From NCBI GenBank assembly GCA_002435755.1, contig DIYH01000040.1, positions 248,001 to 312,000 of the forward strand: a stretch of DNA of 64,000 nt, written 5' to 3'. Both the position numbers and the translations under genes were made by a program. This DNA comes from Flammeovirgaceae bacterium UBA6059 (GTDB lineage Bacteria; Bacteroidota; Bacteroidia; Cytophagales; Cyclobacteriaceae). The notes beneath the pieces were generated by a model. The model was not told the origin of the DNA and did not search any database. It saw nothing but the letters and a program-made list of their open reading frames with translations. Below, piece after piece: positions 43,856-52,874 of this stretch; the first letter of the stretch is position 1, and each line of letters begins with the position of its first letter.

Positions 43856-44958
43856 TCAACATACTTGTCACAGAGGATAATCGATATACGATTGACAACT
43901 ACCTCGAAAATCGCGGGTCCGGGTTAGTTGGAGTGCTTACTCCTATTACTTATGAAGAATTACCTGCGCTTGAATGCTTGAAGTGTAACCATCTGATCTT
44001 TAGTGACCTTGATCTGGTCTCTGAGAACCATAAGTTAGCCTTGCGTGAATTGGCAGAATACTTGTCGACAACAGATATCAAGGTATTCAATCAGCCGGGT
44101 ACGGTGCTGGACCGCTTTCATTTGCTCAGGTGCCTTTTTGAGAAAGGCATCAACCCTCATAATGTCTACCGTACCAATGAACCATTGGATAACATAAAGT
44201 ATCCTGTTTTTATAAGACATAAAGACTATCACAAAGGGCCAATCACTCCTCTCATTCATAATATTGATGAACTACATAGACATTTGCTATCCCTTAGGGT
44301 CACTGGCCATTCGGTTGAGAGTATAATTATTGTTGAGTTTGTAAATACAATAACAAATAGCGGCTTTTATAAGAAGTATTCTGCTTTGAAGATTGGGGAT
44401 AAGATCATCCCAAGGCATTTAGGGTATGACAAACAGTGGAACGTAAAAGCAAACGGTGATCAATCGTACAAACTGACCTCAGAGTATTTATCGGACTGGA
44501 CAGAATATGTGATGAAATTCCCGCATGAGGAGTGGGTCAGGGACGTATTCAACCATGCAAATATTGATTACGGGAGGATAGACTATGGCGAGAAGGAAGG
44601 AAGACTGATAGCATGGGAGATCAACCTTAACCCTGATTATGGACGGGGTGGTCGACGAAAGAAAGTACCTGACCCGGCAGATGTACAACAACTCAAACTC
44701 GAAGGCCACAAAAGAATATTCGAGGTTTTCCATGAGATGAATAAGAATCGGGTTACTGAGATACGGTTTCCCAAAACAGCTTTACAAGAGTTTTCCTACA
44801 AGAAAAGCCCATCACCTATAACCCGGATAAAAAGGATTTACATACGACTCATAATGCTTTTTCCAGGTATGAAAGGTTTGCTTCAGAGTGTTCGATCCTT
44901 GATACTTACATTTTTGAGGTTATGCTCATCACTCTTCTCCAGGAGTGGGTATTCATAA
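43852..44958 (+). CDS. ATP-grasp-like protein, partner of symporter copy 1
   Basis: 368 residues, soluble. An N-terminal about 90-residue domain precedes an ATP-grasp-like body: PVFIRHKDYHKGPITPL, the adenine/ligand strand IIIVEFVN, YKKYSALKIGDKIIPRHLGY and the metal site DYGRIDYG followed by IAWEINLNPDYG (Glu and Asn as metal ligands). ATP-grasp enzymes ligate a carboxylate to an amine or thiol through an acyl-phosphate. The C-terminal 80 residues are basic with a hydrophobic patch (IKRIYIRLIMLFPGMKGLL) and may bind the membrane. The start overlaps the symporter stop (ATGA). Confidence 0.75.
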   Translation: MINILVTEDNRYTIDNYLENRGSGLVGVLTPITYEELPALECLKCNHLIFSDLDLVSENHKLALRELAEYLSTTDIKVFNQPGTVLDRFHLLRCLFEKGINPHNVYRTNEPLDNIKYPVFIRHKDYHKGPITPLIHNIDELHRHLLSLRVTGHSVESIIIVEFVNTITNSGFYKKYSALKIGDKIIPRHLGYDKQWNVKANGDQSYKLTSEYLSDWTEYVMKFPHEEWVRDVFNHANIDYGRIDYGEKEGRLIAWEINLNPDYGRGGRRKKVPDPADVQQLKLEGHKRIFEVFHEMNKNRVTEIRFPKTALQEFSYKKSPSPITRIKRIYIRLIMLFPGMKGLLQSVRSLILTFLRLCSSLFSRSGYS

Positions 44959-44963
44959 CATGC

Positions 44964-44978
44964 TAGATATGATATCTA
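44964..44978. promoter_or_regulatory. Palindrome downstream of the first ATP-grasp gene
   Basis: TAGATAT-G-ATATCTA is a perfect 7-bp dyad. It lies between the first unit's stop and its terminator, upstream of the second unit. Could be a regulator site; no regulator gene is adjacent. Confidence 0.35.
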
Positions 44979-45002
44979 TATAGTGATTCGCATTCGGGAC
45001 TT

Positions 45003-45031
45003 TGAGAATAAATCAAGTGTTCTCAGTTTTT
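45003..45031 (+). terminator. Terminator after symporter/ATP-grasp unit 1
   Basis: TGAGAA (45003-45008) pairs with TTCTCA (45020-45025) around an 11-nt loop, followed by GTTTTT. It separates the two duplicated units into distinct transcripts. Confidence 0.65.
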
Positions 45032-45173
45032 GGGTGTTACTAATCAGGATCGTTTTTAAAATGTATGACAAGCCCGATTGACCAGGGTTAGATCGCACGA
45101 ATTATTGAGGTGTTTGATTTCTTTTTCAGACTCACCTTTTCGTACATTGGCCGTTGGTTCTGAAATTAAATAG

Positions 45174-46409
45174 GTGTCTTCTGATCAATCTAACAAGTGG
45201 CTTACTATAGGGTCGCTTATAGCTCTTGCCTTTGCAGCCTTCCTTGGAATAGCTTTTGACTATGATCAGGAAAGCATTTGGATAGCTCTAAGTGAGGGGC
45301 TTGGTAAAGTCTGGATCATACTACTATTGCTTCTTGTGATCCCACTGGTTTGTGCTTATGTATTCAATGCTGGTATCACCATGGGCAGAAACAAGGAACT
45401 GCTACATGCGGGAATGCATGGACTCAAATATCATATTATCATCATAGTACTGGCTTTAACCTTCGTCTTATGCTTTGGCTGGTTGTTCGTTGAGGTACTG
45501 TTTAACTCCACACCTGCTGCGGAAATCGAGCTACCTCAACAATATGAAACAGCTAAAGACAGAACACACGCATTTGAACTTGGTCAAATCATTGTGGTAC
45601 TGAACAACGTGCAGAGCACTTTGGGAACCTTTGTGTTGATCATTATGCTGATATCCGGTTTGTTAGGAACTACCGGTTACTTCTGGTCAGCTCGTTCAAA
45701 AGAGGTGTGGGCAGAAAGGTCCGAGACGTTTGGACATCAGTCTATGAAATGGTTGGGGACTTATTTTGTTACACTTCCACTGGCAGTATTCTTGTTGGTT
45801 CTGCCATTGTTTGCCAAAGGAGGGGTATCGATACTCGGTATAGCCTTGGTGTATATGCTGGCAGTGAGTGTTTTGCTGATACTGTTTACGTTCCTACTCT
45901 ATTTGGTTGTATACATTGGTTCAGGCACAGGCTTTTCCACTTTTGCAGAAGCCATTTTTCATGTGCAGGTATCGGCCTTTACCACCCGATCATCTATGGC
46001 CACTATACCAGTGATGATATTAGCAGCTCGCGAGAATTTTGGCCTGTCCGAGCAGAATGCCTCTTTGTTAGTTCCGGTTTACGGTACTTTGTTTAGACTC
46101 AATAAGTCCATCACCAACGTTTTTGAGTTTCTTTTTCTATCCTACCTTTTTAGTATGCCTATTGAGCCGGGTACATTGGCGGTTTTTATAGTAATGCAGG
46201 TACTCGTCTCTTTTGTGACACCTGGTATTCCCGGAGGAACCGAATATACCAATGTGCCTATTCTAATAGCAGCAGGAATACCTATGGCAGGCTATATCCT
46301 CGTGAAATCTGTTGATACGATTCCCGATATCTTCAAGACGGTAATCAATGTGACTGAGGTGATGGTTGTCGTAGAGATGGTCAGAAAAAAATATGCTAAT
46401 CAGCAATGA
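45174..46409 (+). CDS. Divergent DAACS-family symporter, copy 2
   Basis: 411 residues from GTG 45174, paralogue of the gene at 42605. Same architecture and the same signature changes: FTTRSSMATIP at the first hairpin, TLFRLNKSIT instead of NMDGT, TPGIPGGTEYTN at the second hairpin and VDTIPDIFKTVINVTEV in the last helix. Conservation of these unusual residues in both copies argues for a changed but preserved function rather than decay. It overlaps its ATP-grasp partner by 4 nt. Confidence 0.85.
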   Translation: MSSDQSNKWLTIGSLIALAFAAFLGIAFDYDQESIWIALSEGLGKVWIILLLLLVIPLVCAYVFNAGITMGRNKELLHAGMHGLKYHIIIIVLALTFVLCFGWLFVEVLFNSTPAAEIELPQQYETAKDRTHAFELGQIIVVLNNVQSTLGTFVLIIMLISGLLGTTGYFWSARSKEVWAERSETFGHQSMKWLGTYFVTLPLAVFLLVLPLFAKGGVSILGIALVYMLAVSVLLILFTFLLYLVVYIGSGTGFSTFAEAIFHVQVSAFTTRSSMATIPVMILAARENFGLSEQNASLLVPVYGTLFRLNKSITNVFEFLFLSYLFSMPIEPGTLAVFIVMQVLVSFVTPGIPGGTEYTNVPILIAAGIPMAGYILVKSVDTIPDIFKTVINVTEVMVVVEMVRKKYANQQ

Positions 46410-47482
46410 TCCAAGTTTTTCTTGATCGAAAGAACAAGCATACATTCGAGAACTATTTGAGCTTTCGAGGCAGGGAAATCAGACGGCTCTTTGGTTTTAC
46501 GTACTATGATGAATTGCACAAACATGATTCGATCAAGACAAATACGGTTATCTTCCTTGATCTGGAAATGCAAGGGTCCAGGCAGCTGGCTGCTCTTGTC
46601 AAACTGACCGAACACTGGGATGCTGAAGGTGTCCCAGGAATCTTGAATCATCCGGCCCATGTTCTGGACAGGTATGAGCTACTCAGGAAGTTGTATGAGG
46701 AAGGCATTAATCCACAAAATGTCTATCTGCTCAAAGAGCCCTATGATCAATGCCGTTTTCCTGTATTTATACGTCATAGAGATTTACACACAGGATCTAT
46801 GACCCCACTTCTGCATAACATGCAGGAGTTGAAGAAGTACATCAGATCATTTCGGTTAAGTAGCCTGAATTACAATGACCTGATGATCGTTGAATTTGTG
46901 GATGCAAAGAATGAAAGAGGCCACTACCGGAAATATGCGGCAGTAAAGATTGGTGATACTGTGTTGCCCAAGCATATCGGTATTGATAATCAATGGCATG
47001 TGAAATCTGATGGACCTGAGTGGCTTCAGCTTGATGATCACTATGAGCAAGAACTAGAATACTTCATGCAACAATTTCCACATAAAGAGTGGGCAGAAAG
47101 GATTTTTGATATAGCTAATGTGGATTATGGACGTTTGGACTATGGTGTAATGGGAAACCGGCCTGTGGCCTGGGAAATTAATCTTAACCCCGATTTCTAT
47201 GGGCAGTCCCAAGCGGAAGATCATCACGGCACTCAGTCATTGACAGCTCAATTGTTAGTAGAGAATCATATACAGATCCGGCAACTTTTTAGGGAGTTGG
47301 CAGAAGGTGATACCTTCCAAATTACAATACCACCAAATCTGATAACACAGGATTTGTTCAGGAATAAAAAGGACCTGAAATCAAATCTCAAGACTAGTTA
47401 TCAGAAGATCGTTCGGAGGTTTCCGGTATTCAACAGAATGCTTAGGAATTACAGAAGAATGCTTTTAAGTGTGACTAAATAG
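46406..47482 (+). CDS. ATP-grasp-like protein, partner of symporter copy 2
   Basis: 358 residues, paralogue of 43852-44958 along its whole length. Matching segments are VFIRHRDLHTGSMTPLLHN, LMIVEFVDA, YRKYAAVKIGDTVLPKHIG, VDYGRLDYG and VAWEINLNPDFYG. The N-terminal MIQVFLDRKNKHTFENYL aligns with MINILVTEDNRYTIDNYL in the first copy. The basic C terminus (LKTSYQKIVRRFPVFNRMLR) is also shared in character. The start ATG overlaps the symporter stop, so every symporter copy is translationally coupled to one ATP-grasp protein. Confidence 0.75.
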   Translation: MIQVFLDRKNKHTFENYLSFRGREIRRLFGFTYYDELHKHDSIKTNTVIFLDLEMQGSRQLAALVKLTEHWDAEGVPGILNHPAHVLDRYELLRKLYEEGINPQNVYLLKEPYDQCRFPVFIRHRDLHTGSMTPLLHNMQELKKYIRSFRLSSLNYNDLMIVEFVDAKNERGHYRKYAAVKIGDTVLPKHIGIDNQWHVKSDGPEWLQLDDHYEQELEYFMQQFPHKEWAERIFDIANVDYGRLDYGVMGNRPVAWEINLNPDFYGQSQAEDHHGTQSLTAQLLVENHIQIRQLFRELAEGDTFQITIPPNLITQDLFRNKKDLKSNLKTSYQKIVRRFPVFNRMLRNYRRMLLSVTK

Positions 47483-47629
47483 AGTAGACTTTCAGAGCAA
47501 TTGAAGCGATACTCTCTCATACGGATGTGAGCTAGTAAGCATACAGTTTAGCGGTTTATCACTTATTTGGGAATAACGCCTGCTCAAAACAATTTTTTCA
47601 CTTTATATAACCCTTCAATTCAAAATTCG

Positions 47630-47662
47630 TATTTGTAAGAATTGATACAAATACTACATTTG
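47630..47662 (+). promoter_or_regulatory. Promoter with overlapping PadR-type operator
   Basis: TTTG (47632-47635) and TACATTTG (47655-47662) fit the Bacteroidota -33/-7 consensus with a 19-nt spacer. The spacer holds a perfect dyad TATTTGTA-8 nt-TACAAATA (47630-47637 with 47646-47653), placed to let the PadR protein encoded downstream repress its own operon. Confidence 0.72.
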
Positions 47663-47771
47663 TGAAAATTGAAGAGGAATGAAATGAGCATCGGATCAGA
47701 GTCTGTTTTTCATCCTATGGATGACTGAGTTGACCGTGAATTCCATCTCTCTATTGAAAAACTAAACATCC

Positions 47772-48113
47772 ATGAAAGGAACTAATCTAGGTGAATTCGA
47801 AGAGCTATTGATGCTCATGGTTGCAAACCTCTATCCGGATGCTTATGGTGTGGCAATCCGGGAAGCAATGAAGTTACAAGCGAATCGCTCTGTTGCAATG
47901 GGAGCGGTACATGTAGGCCTGAGTCGTCTCGAAGAAAAAGGCTATCTCACGTCATCACTTGCTGAAGCTACTCATGAGCGTGGAGGTCGCCGTAAGCGCC
48001 TCTTCAGCATTACTACTTCTGGTAAGAACGTGCTGGAAGAGAACATGGAGCTTCGCAATCAACTCTGGAGTACGGTACCAGAGCTTACCTGGAAAAACAT
48101 TCAATTTGGATAA
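47772..48113 (+). CDS. PadR-family transcriptional regulator
   Basis: 113 residues with the PadR winged helix: LGEFEELLMLMVANLYPDAY, SVAMGAVHVGLSRLEEKGYL and the basic wing HERGGRRKRLFSITTSGKNV. It starts an operon with a large permease whose start overlaps its stop. In Bacteroidota these PadR genes regularly sit before orphan permeases. It likely represses its own operon through the dyad at 47630-47653, relieved by a small molecule that is not known. Confidence 0.9.
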   Translation: MKGTNLGEFEELLMLMVANLYPDAYGVAIREAMKLQANRSVAMGAVHVGLSRLEEKGYLTSSLAEATHERGGRRKRLFSITTSGKNVLEENMELRNQLWSTVPELTWKNIQFG

Positions 48114-50739
48114 GCAGGCACAAGTACCTCCCCGGTGGGGAGAACGATTACTACAATGGTTCTGCGCGGAAGATAGGGTAGAGGAGATACTAGGCGATCT
48201 TGACGAATACTACTTTCTGTATACCGAGCAGTATCCCGAATGGCGTGCTAAGGGCTACTACACCTATCATGTGTTGAGCTACCTGCGCCTGTACAACTGG
48301 AAAAAACGTCAAAACTCAAATAACTGGTCTATGTTTCGTAATTATCTTCTGATCGCCTGGCGGTCAATCATCAAAAATCCCGGCTATGCTGCTATCAATA
48401 TTATTGGCCTGGCAGTGGGAATTGCATTCAGTACATTGATGTACATCTATGTTAGCAACGAATTGTCCTATGATAGCTTTCATTCTAAGTCTGATCGGCT
48501 CTATCGTATCATTACGGTAGATAAGCGCGTGCCTGATGATGTCCGGCAGTATGGCCAGATTGTTCCCCCGGTTGGACCTGCCCTGGTGGAGGACTACCCT
48601 GAGGTAGTAGGACAAATCCGGCTTTATCAACCTAACGGCCAAGTCGTTTTTGACATCAATGGAGAGAAGCATCAAGAGCGAGAATGGTTTATTACACACA
48701 ATGATTTTTTCAAGTATTTCGACTTTGAATTTCTGTATGGAGATGCTCAGACAGCATTCACTAGTCCTAAGTCAATGGTGATTACTGAAAAAGCAGCGCA
48801 GAAGTATTTTGGACATAAAGATTTAGTTGGTGAGGTACTTGAGACTGGAGGTTATGGCCCGGTGACGATTACGGGAGTACTTCGCGACCTACCGGAAAAC
48901 TCACATTTGAAGTTCAGTATGCTGTTTAGTGATGTCGACACGAATGAGAGCTGGGCCGACTATCTCAATAACTGGCAATCATTTGGAGCCTACACTTACA
49001 TTCTACTCGACGAGAATTCAAATATCTCAGATCTAAATAACAAGATGGCTGACTTTGGAGAGCGATATATGGGTCCAATGGCTCAAGTAATGTCTATTGA
49101 GTATCAGGCGATTAGGGATATCTATTTGGATTCAGAGCAGATTGAAGCAGGTATCAATGAGAAAACCGGGGAGATCCATTATATCTATATTTTTGGTTCT
49201 CTGGGTATTTTCATACTTCTCATCGCTTCCATCAACTATATCAACCTTGCTACTGCCAAAGCAACTTTTCGCGCTAAGGAAATCGGGGTGCGCAAGTCTA
49301 TTGGTGCTGCAAGAGGCCAGTTGGCCATACAGTTTGTTACAGAGTCTTTCGTGGTAACCGGCCTGGGTTATCTCATCGCAACAGGGATCCTTGTTGCAGT
49401 ATTGCCGTATTTTAATGCCATGGCGGATACAAGCTTTGCTGTAGATGGACAAAGTCTAATGATTTACCTATTGCCCTTGACCGCAATAGCTGTTACTATA
49501 GCCTTGCTATCGGGTACATACCCCGCATTGTACTTGTCTAAACAAAAGGCAGCCGATACGCTTAAGGGTGAAGTGGTCAGTGGGAAGAGCTCAGCAGGAT
49601 TGCGTAAAGGGCTTGTGGTATTCCAGTTTGTGCTTACGATCGTTATGATCTTGTCTACGATTGTCATCAGCCGCCAACTTAACTATGTCAACAATAAAGC
49701 ACTAGGCTTCAATGAAGAACGCCTTCTGGTTATTGATATTAATTCGAGGAATGTGCGCGCCCAATTTCAAACGATGAAGAATGAATTGGCGACTATTCCA
49801 GGGGTTGATGCAGTGGGTGTTTCATCCAGAGTACCCATGGAGTGGAAAAACATTCGAGAAGTATTCATGAAGTCAGATTACTCTCAGTTGGCACCTAACG
49901 ATTCCATAAAATCCTACCTGATGGGTTTTGATGAAGGAATGATGGAGACATTCAAGTTTGACATGGCTGAGGGAAGCTACTTCGGAAGCAACAGTGCGAA
50001 TGACTCAACAAGAATAATTCTGAATGAGGCTGCAGTAGAGGCGCTCAAATTAACTGATCCAATTGGAGCCCGGGTAAGTGTCCTTGGTGGACGTGGTTCT
50101 TACAATGGTCAAGTGATAGGAGTGATCAAGGACTTTAATTTTCAATCACTTCATCAGAAAATCTCACCTCTCATCATTGGTGCATGGAATAATCCGGCGA
50201 GTATGATCGACTACTTCACGTTAAAGGTTAATGGAGATATTGCCAGAGTGATAGATGCTGCTGCGGCCGTCCATGATCGATTTGATCTTAACTCTCCTAT
50301 GGAGTATCATTTTCTTGACCAGCAAATGGATAAGAATTATGAGGCTGAACAGCGTGCTGGACTTATTTTTAAGTTAGGTGCTGCATTGAGCATCCTAGTG
50401 GCATGTCTTGGCCTGTTTGGTCTTGCTTCATTTACAATCCAGAAAAAATCAAAGGAATTGGGTGTACGCAAGGTTTTGGGAGCAGGAGACGGACAGTTGT
50501 TCGTACTTCTGTCATCCTCATTTGCAAAGCAGGTGGGTGTAGCTTTCTTAATTGCCACGCCGATAGGCTATTACGTCACCGATCAATGGCTTAGTGCCTT
50601 CGAGTATCACATCAATCCAGGAGTAGGAACCTTTGTTTTATCTGGTTTGATCGCAGCTTTCATTGCATTGGTGACAATAAGCTATCGTGCTTATAAAGCT
50701 GTCCACAGCAACCCGATTGATTCACTAAAGTATGAGTAA
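48106..50739 (+). CDS. FtsX/MacB-type ABC permease without its ATPase (orphan permease)
   Basis: About 877 residues from TTG 48106, overlapping the PadR stop; the open frame extends further upstream only inside the PadR gene. A short N-terminal prefix domain (WGERLLQWFCAEDRVEEILG) is followed by two MacB periplasmic core domains and two FtsX permease domains. FtsX hallmarks are KATFRAKEIGVRKSIGAARG and KKSKELGVRKVLGAGDGQ, with the end PIDSLKYE. No ABC ATPase gene is adjacent. Such PadR-linked permeases resemble MacB-type mechanotransmitters that export peptides or drugs. Confidence 0.9.
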   Translation: MDKQAQVPPRWGERLLQWFCAEDRVEEILGDLDEYYFLYTEQYPEWRAKGYYTYHVLSYLRLYNWKKRQNSNNWSMFRNYLLIAWRSIIKNPGYAAINIIGLAVGIAFSTLMYIYVSNELSYDSFHSKSDRLYRIITVDKRVPDDVRQYGQIVPPVGPALVEDYPEVVGQIRLYQPNGQVVFDINGEKHQEREWFITHNDFFKYFDFEFLYGDAQTAFTSPKSMVITEKAAQKYFGHKDLVGEVLETGGYGPVTITGVLRDLPENSHLKFSMLFSDVDTNESWADYLNNWQSFGAYTYILLDENSNISDLNNKMADFGERYMGPMAQVMSIEYQAIRDIYLDSEQIEAGINEKTGEIHYIYIFGSLGIFILLIASINYINLATAKATFRAKEIGVRKSIGAARGQLAIQFVTESFVVTGLGYLIATGILVAVLPYFNAMADTSFAVDGQSLMIYLLPLTAIAVTIALLSGTYPALYLSKQKAADTLKGEVVSGKSSAGLRKGLVVFQFVLTIVMILSTIVISRQLNYVNNKALGFNEERLLVIDINSRNVRAQFQTMKNELATIPGVDAVGVSSRVPMEWKNIREVFMKSDYSQLAPNDSIKSYLMGFDEGMMETFKFDMAEGSYFGSNSANDSTRIILNEAAVEALKLTDPIGARVSVLGGRGSYNGQVIGVIKDFNFQSLHQKISPLIIGAWNNPASMIDYFTLKVNGDIARVIDAAAAVHDRFDLNSPMEYHFLDQQMDKNYEAEQRAGLIFKLGAALSILVACLGLFGLASFTIQKKSKELGVRKVLGAGDGQLFVLLSSSFAKQVGVAFLIATPIGYYVTDQWLSAFEYHINPGVGTFVLSGLIAAFIALVTISYRAYKAVHSNPIDSLKYE

Positions 50740-50750
50740 TGACATTTAAG

Positions 50751-50779
50751 AGGAAGAGCTATTGGCCCTTCCTTTTTTT
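50751..50779 (+). terminator. Terminator after the first orphan permease
   Basis: AGGAAG (50751-50756) pairs with CTTCCT (50768-50773) and runs into seven T residues. It overlaps the 3' end of the convergent small gene. Confidence 0.65.
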
Positions 50780-51115
50780 CTTACCCGCCATTACTGCGAA
50801 AGCATCGGCCATCAAAAACGTACCAGTGAGACCTGTAGCACCTCCAGCAATAAGTAGCGCCTGGCCCAGTTCGTCGTTTTCGCGACCGAGCATAAGTCCA
50901 CCGGCTATGGTGACTGAGTAGCCTATGGTAGACACAATAATGCCCGTTTTGAATTGTTTCTGACCCTTATCAATGTTGAGTTGAATGTCTTTTACCTGGA
51001 GGTCAAGCCGGACTATGGCCCGTCTGAGAGAATCAATATCAGTATTTTGAGCGTTTGATTGAGAGTTATTTAGAAGGATTGCCACTACTACAAGTAGCAA
51101 TAGGTATTTGATCAT
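50759..51115 (-). CDS. Small membrane-associated protein, unknown
   Basis: 118 residues from ATG 51115, beginning with a signal/membrane segment (MIKYLLLLVVVAILLNNSQS). A short coiled coil (DSLRRAIVRLDLQVKDIQLN) and two hydrophobic stretches (GIIVSTIGYSVTIAGGLML, LLIAGGATGLTGTFLMADAF) with a basic tail KKKRKGQ follow. It lies 5 nt after the LytTR regulator on the same strand and so may be part of that operon. Family not recognised. Confidence 0.65.
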   Translation of the reverse strand: MIKYLLLLVVVAILLNNSQSNAQNTDIDSLRRAIVRLDLQVKDIQLNIDKGQKQFKTGIIVSTIGYSVTIAGGLMLGRENDELGQALLIAGGATGLTGTFLMADAFAVMAGKKKRKGQ

Positions 51116-51120
51116 GACAG

Positions 51121-51870
51121 TTAACGGTTTAGCCAAGATTTGAAGTCACTTACTTTTTCTCGACTCACAATGATAGGATGGTCATAAGCCACATCAAGTT
51201 CAAGCGATAAACGCTGATTGATATACGACTTGATAATTGAAACAGCATCGGCATTCACTATGTGTTTGCGACTAATTCTGTAAAAGCAGTAAGGGTCTAA
51301 TAGCTCCTTTTCAAGTCGATCTAAAGGATAATCGATAATGAACTTTTTATGGTCCTTTCCCATCATGTAGGTGATCTTATCCTCTGAATAAAAGAGCGAA
51401 ATGTCAGTTGCCTTTTTGTAATGCATTTTATTGCCTATTCTACCTAAAAAGCGCTCTTTGTAGGTTTTTGTCCTCTTAAAATCGACATCAATCATAGCCG
51501 ACGATGGCTTGTTTGTAAGCGCTTTGAATTTATCTATGGCCCTTTGAAGATCTTTGTGACGGACTGGTTTGAGTAGGTAATCTACACTCAGGTGTTCGAA
51601 CGCCTTGAGAGAAAACCGGTCATAGGCTGTAGTGAAAATGATCGGTACATCAACCTTGACATAGTCGAACAGCAGGAAGCTTTGACCATCGGCAAGTTCT
51701 ATGTCCAGAAAGATCAGATCAGGTTGATCATTCATTTCCAGGTAGTTGATACTTTCCTTAACAGAATCAAGTTGGGCTACTATCTGAAATTCGGGGAAGT
51801 TGCTACTAAGAAGGCCGCTCAGCCTGGAAGCTGCAAGTGGCTCGTCTTCAATTATGATACATCTAGTCAT
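51121..51870 (-). CDS. LytTR-type response regulator
   Basis: 249 residues from ATG 51870 (TTG 51879 is an alternative). An N-terminal receiver domain has IIIEDEPLAASRL, the phospho-acceptor Asp in DLIFLDIELADGQ, TTAYD and the Lys of LLKPV. The C-terminal LytTR DNA-binding domain spans about 145-249 (YSEDKITYMMGKDHKKFII, FYRISRKHIVNADAVSIIK). Its start overlaps the end of the sensor kinase gene. It would bind promoters of targets, unknown here, when phosphorylated. Confidence 0.95.
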   Translation of the reverse strand: MTRCIIIEDEPLAASRLSGLLSSNFPEFQIVAQLDSVKESINYLEMNDQPDLIFLDIELADGQSFLLFDYVKVDVPIIFTTAYDRFSLKAFEHLSVDYLLKPVRHKDLQRAIDKFKALTNKPSSAMIDVDFKRTKTYKERFLGRIGNKMHYKKATDISLFYSEDKITYMMGKDHKKFIIDYPLDRLEKELLDPYCFYRISRKHIVNADAVSIIKSYINQRLSLELDVAYDHPIIVSREKVSDFKSWLNR

Positions 51871-52867
51871 GTACGTCAATAAGGGGCAGTTCTACGATAA
51901 AGAGGTCGGCGGATTCCCGAACAGTTATTTTCTGATTGATAAACTGATATCTGATCCTAATGTTATCCAAACCAACACCCAGTGATTCGTCTTTTGTCAA
52001 CTTGGGTTGCACTCGGTTCATTATTCTGATATGGTCAGCGTTAGATTGGATGTTGATTTCCAGTGGACTGGCCTTAGAGATCTCATTATGTTTGAGTGCA
52101 TTCTCGACTACCAGTTGTAGCGCGGCAGGAGGGAGGTATTTGTGTTTGGCACTATCATCAATATTAAGATTCACGGTTAACTGACGGCCATACCTGGTTT
52201 TTACGAGGAAAATGTAGTCCTCAATAAAATCGAGCTCCTTAGAGAGTGGAACCAGTTCATTTTCTTCATTCGTAGTGAGGTATCGGTAGACAGTTGAAAG
52301 ATGTTCTATGAACTCATGGGCCTTTTCCTGATCCTCATGTACGAGGCTATCCAGTACATTTAGACTATTAAATAAGAAATGCGGGTTGATCTGCCTTTTC
52401 AGCGCATTAAACTCAGCGGACAACTGCTCCTTCTTAAGTCGCTCGGTCTGAAGCTCAGCTTGCCTAAGTTGGTCTTGATAGTATACTATAGCATTCACAC
52501 AGTTCAGAAAGAGGTTGACCCTGAAGGTGAAGCCTAACGTTAGTTTCAATGATACCCAGCTAACACCACCAATCAATACTTGCTGCACACCCAGACTCAG
52601 CAAACTCAATATGGTGACCCAGGCTACACTTAACAGAAATAACAGAATAAGGGGTTTATACTGCTTTTCAGTACGCTGTTTGACAAAATCAAAAATGAGA
52701 CGGTCTCCTTCCCAAATGAAGAATACCAAACCGGTGATGATGGCTAACAAAGACATTTCACCGATAGGTGCCGAGATTAGAGCATCACCCTCGGTGAACT
52801 TAATGTTGAGATAAGAATAAACCGAAAGGAGTCCTATAAAAAGATATCGTCTTCTGCTACTGAACAT
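51863..52867 (-). CDS. LytS/YehU-type sensor histidine kinase
   Basis: 334 residues. About four N-terminal membrane helices (YLFIGLLSVYSYLN, MSLLAIITGLVFFIW, PLILLFLLSVAWVTILSLLS, a fourth near WVSLKLTLGFTF) are followed by a His_kinase domain with the histidine in QINPHFLFNSLNVLDSL. The HATPase part has LQLVVENALKHN and GVGLDNIRIRY. No extracytoplasmic sensor domain of any size is present, so the membrane part itself may sense. A strong hairpin occupies its 5' leader. Pairs with the LytTR regulator downstream. Confidence 0.94.
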   Translation of the reverse strand: MFSSRRRYLFIGLLSVYSYLNIKFTEGDALISAPIGEMSLLAIITGLVFFIWEGDRLIFDFVKQRTEKQYKPLILLFLLSVAWVTILSLLSLGVQQVLIGGVSWVSLKLTLGFTFRVNLFLNCVNAIVYYQDQLRQAELQTERLKKEQLSAEFNALKRQINPHFLFNSLNVLDSLVHEDQEKAHEFIEHLSTVYRYLTTNEENELVPLSKELDFIEDYIFLVKTRYGRQLTVNLNIDDSAKHKYLPPAALQLVVENALKHNEISKASPLEINIQSNADHIRIMNRVQPKLTKDESLGVGLDNIRIRYQFINQKITVRESADLFIVELPLIDVHD

Positions 52868-52874
52868 TGAAAAT

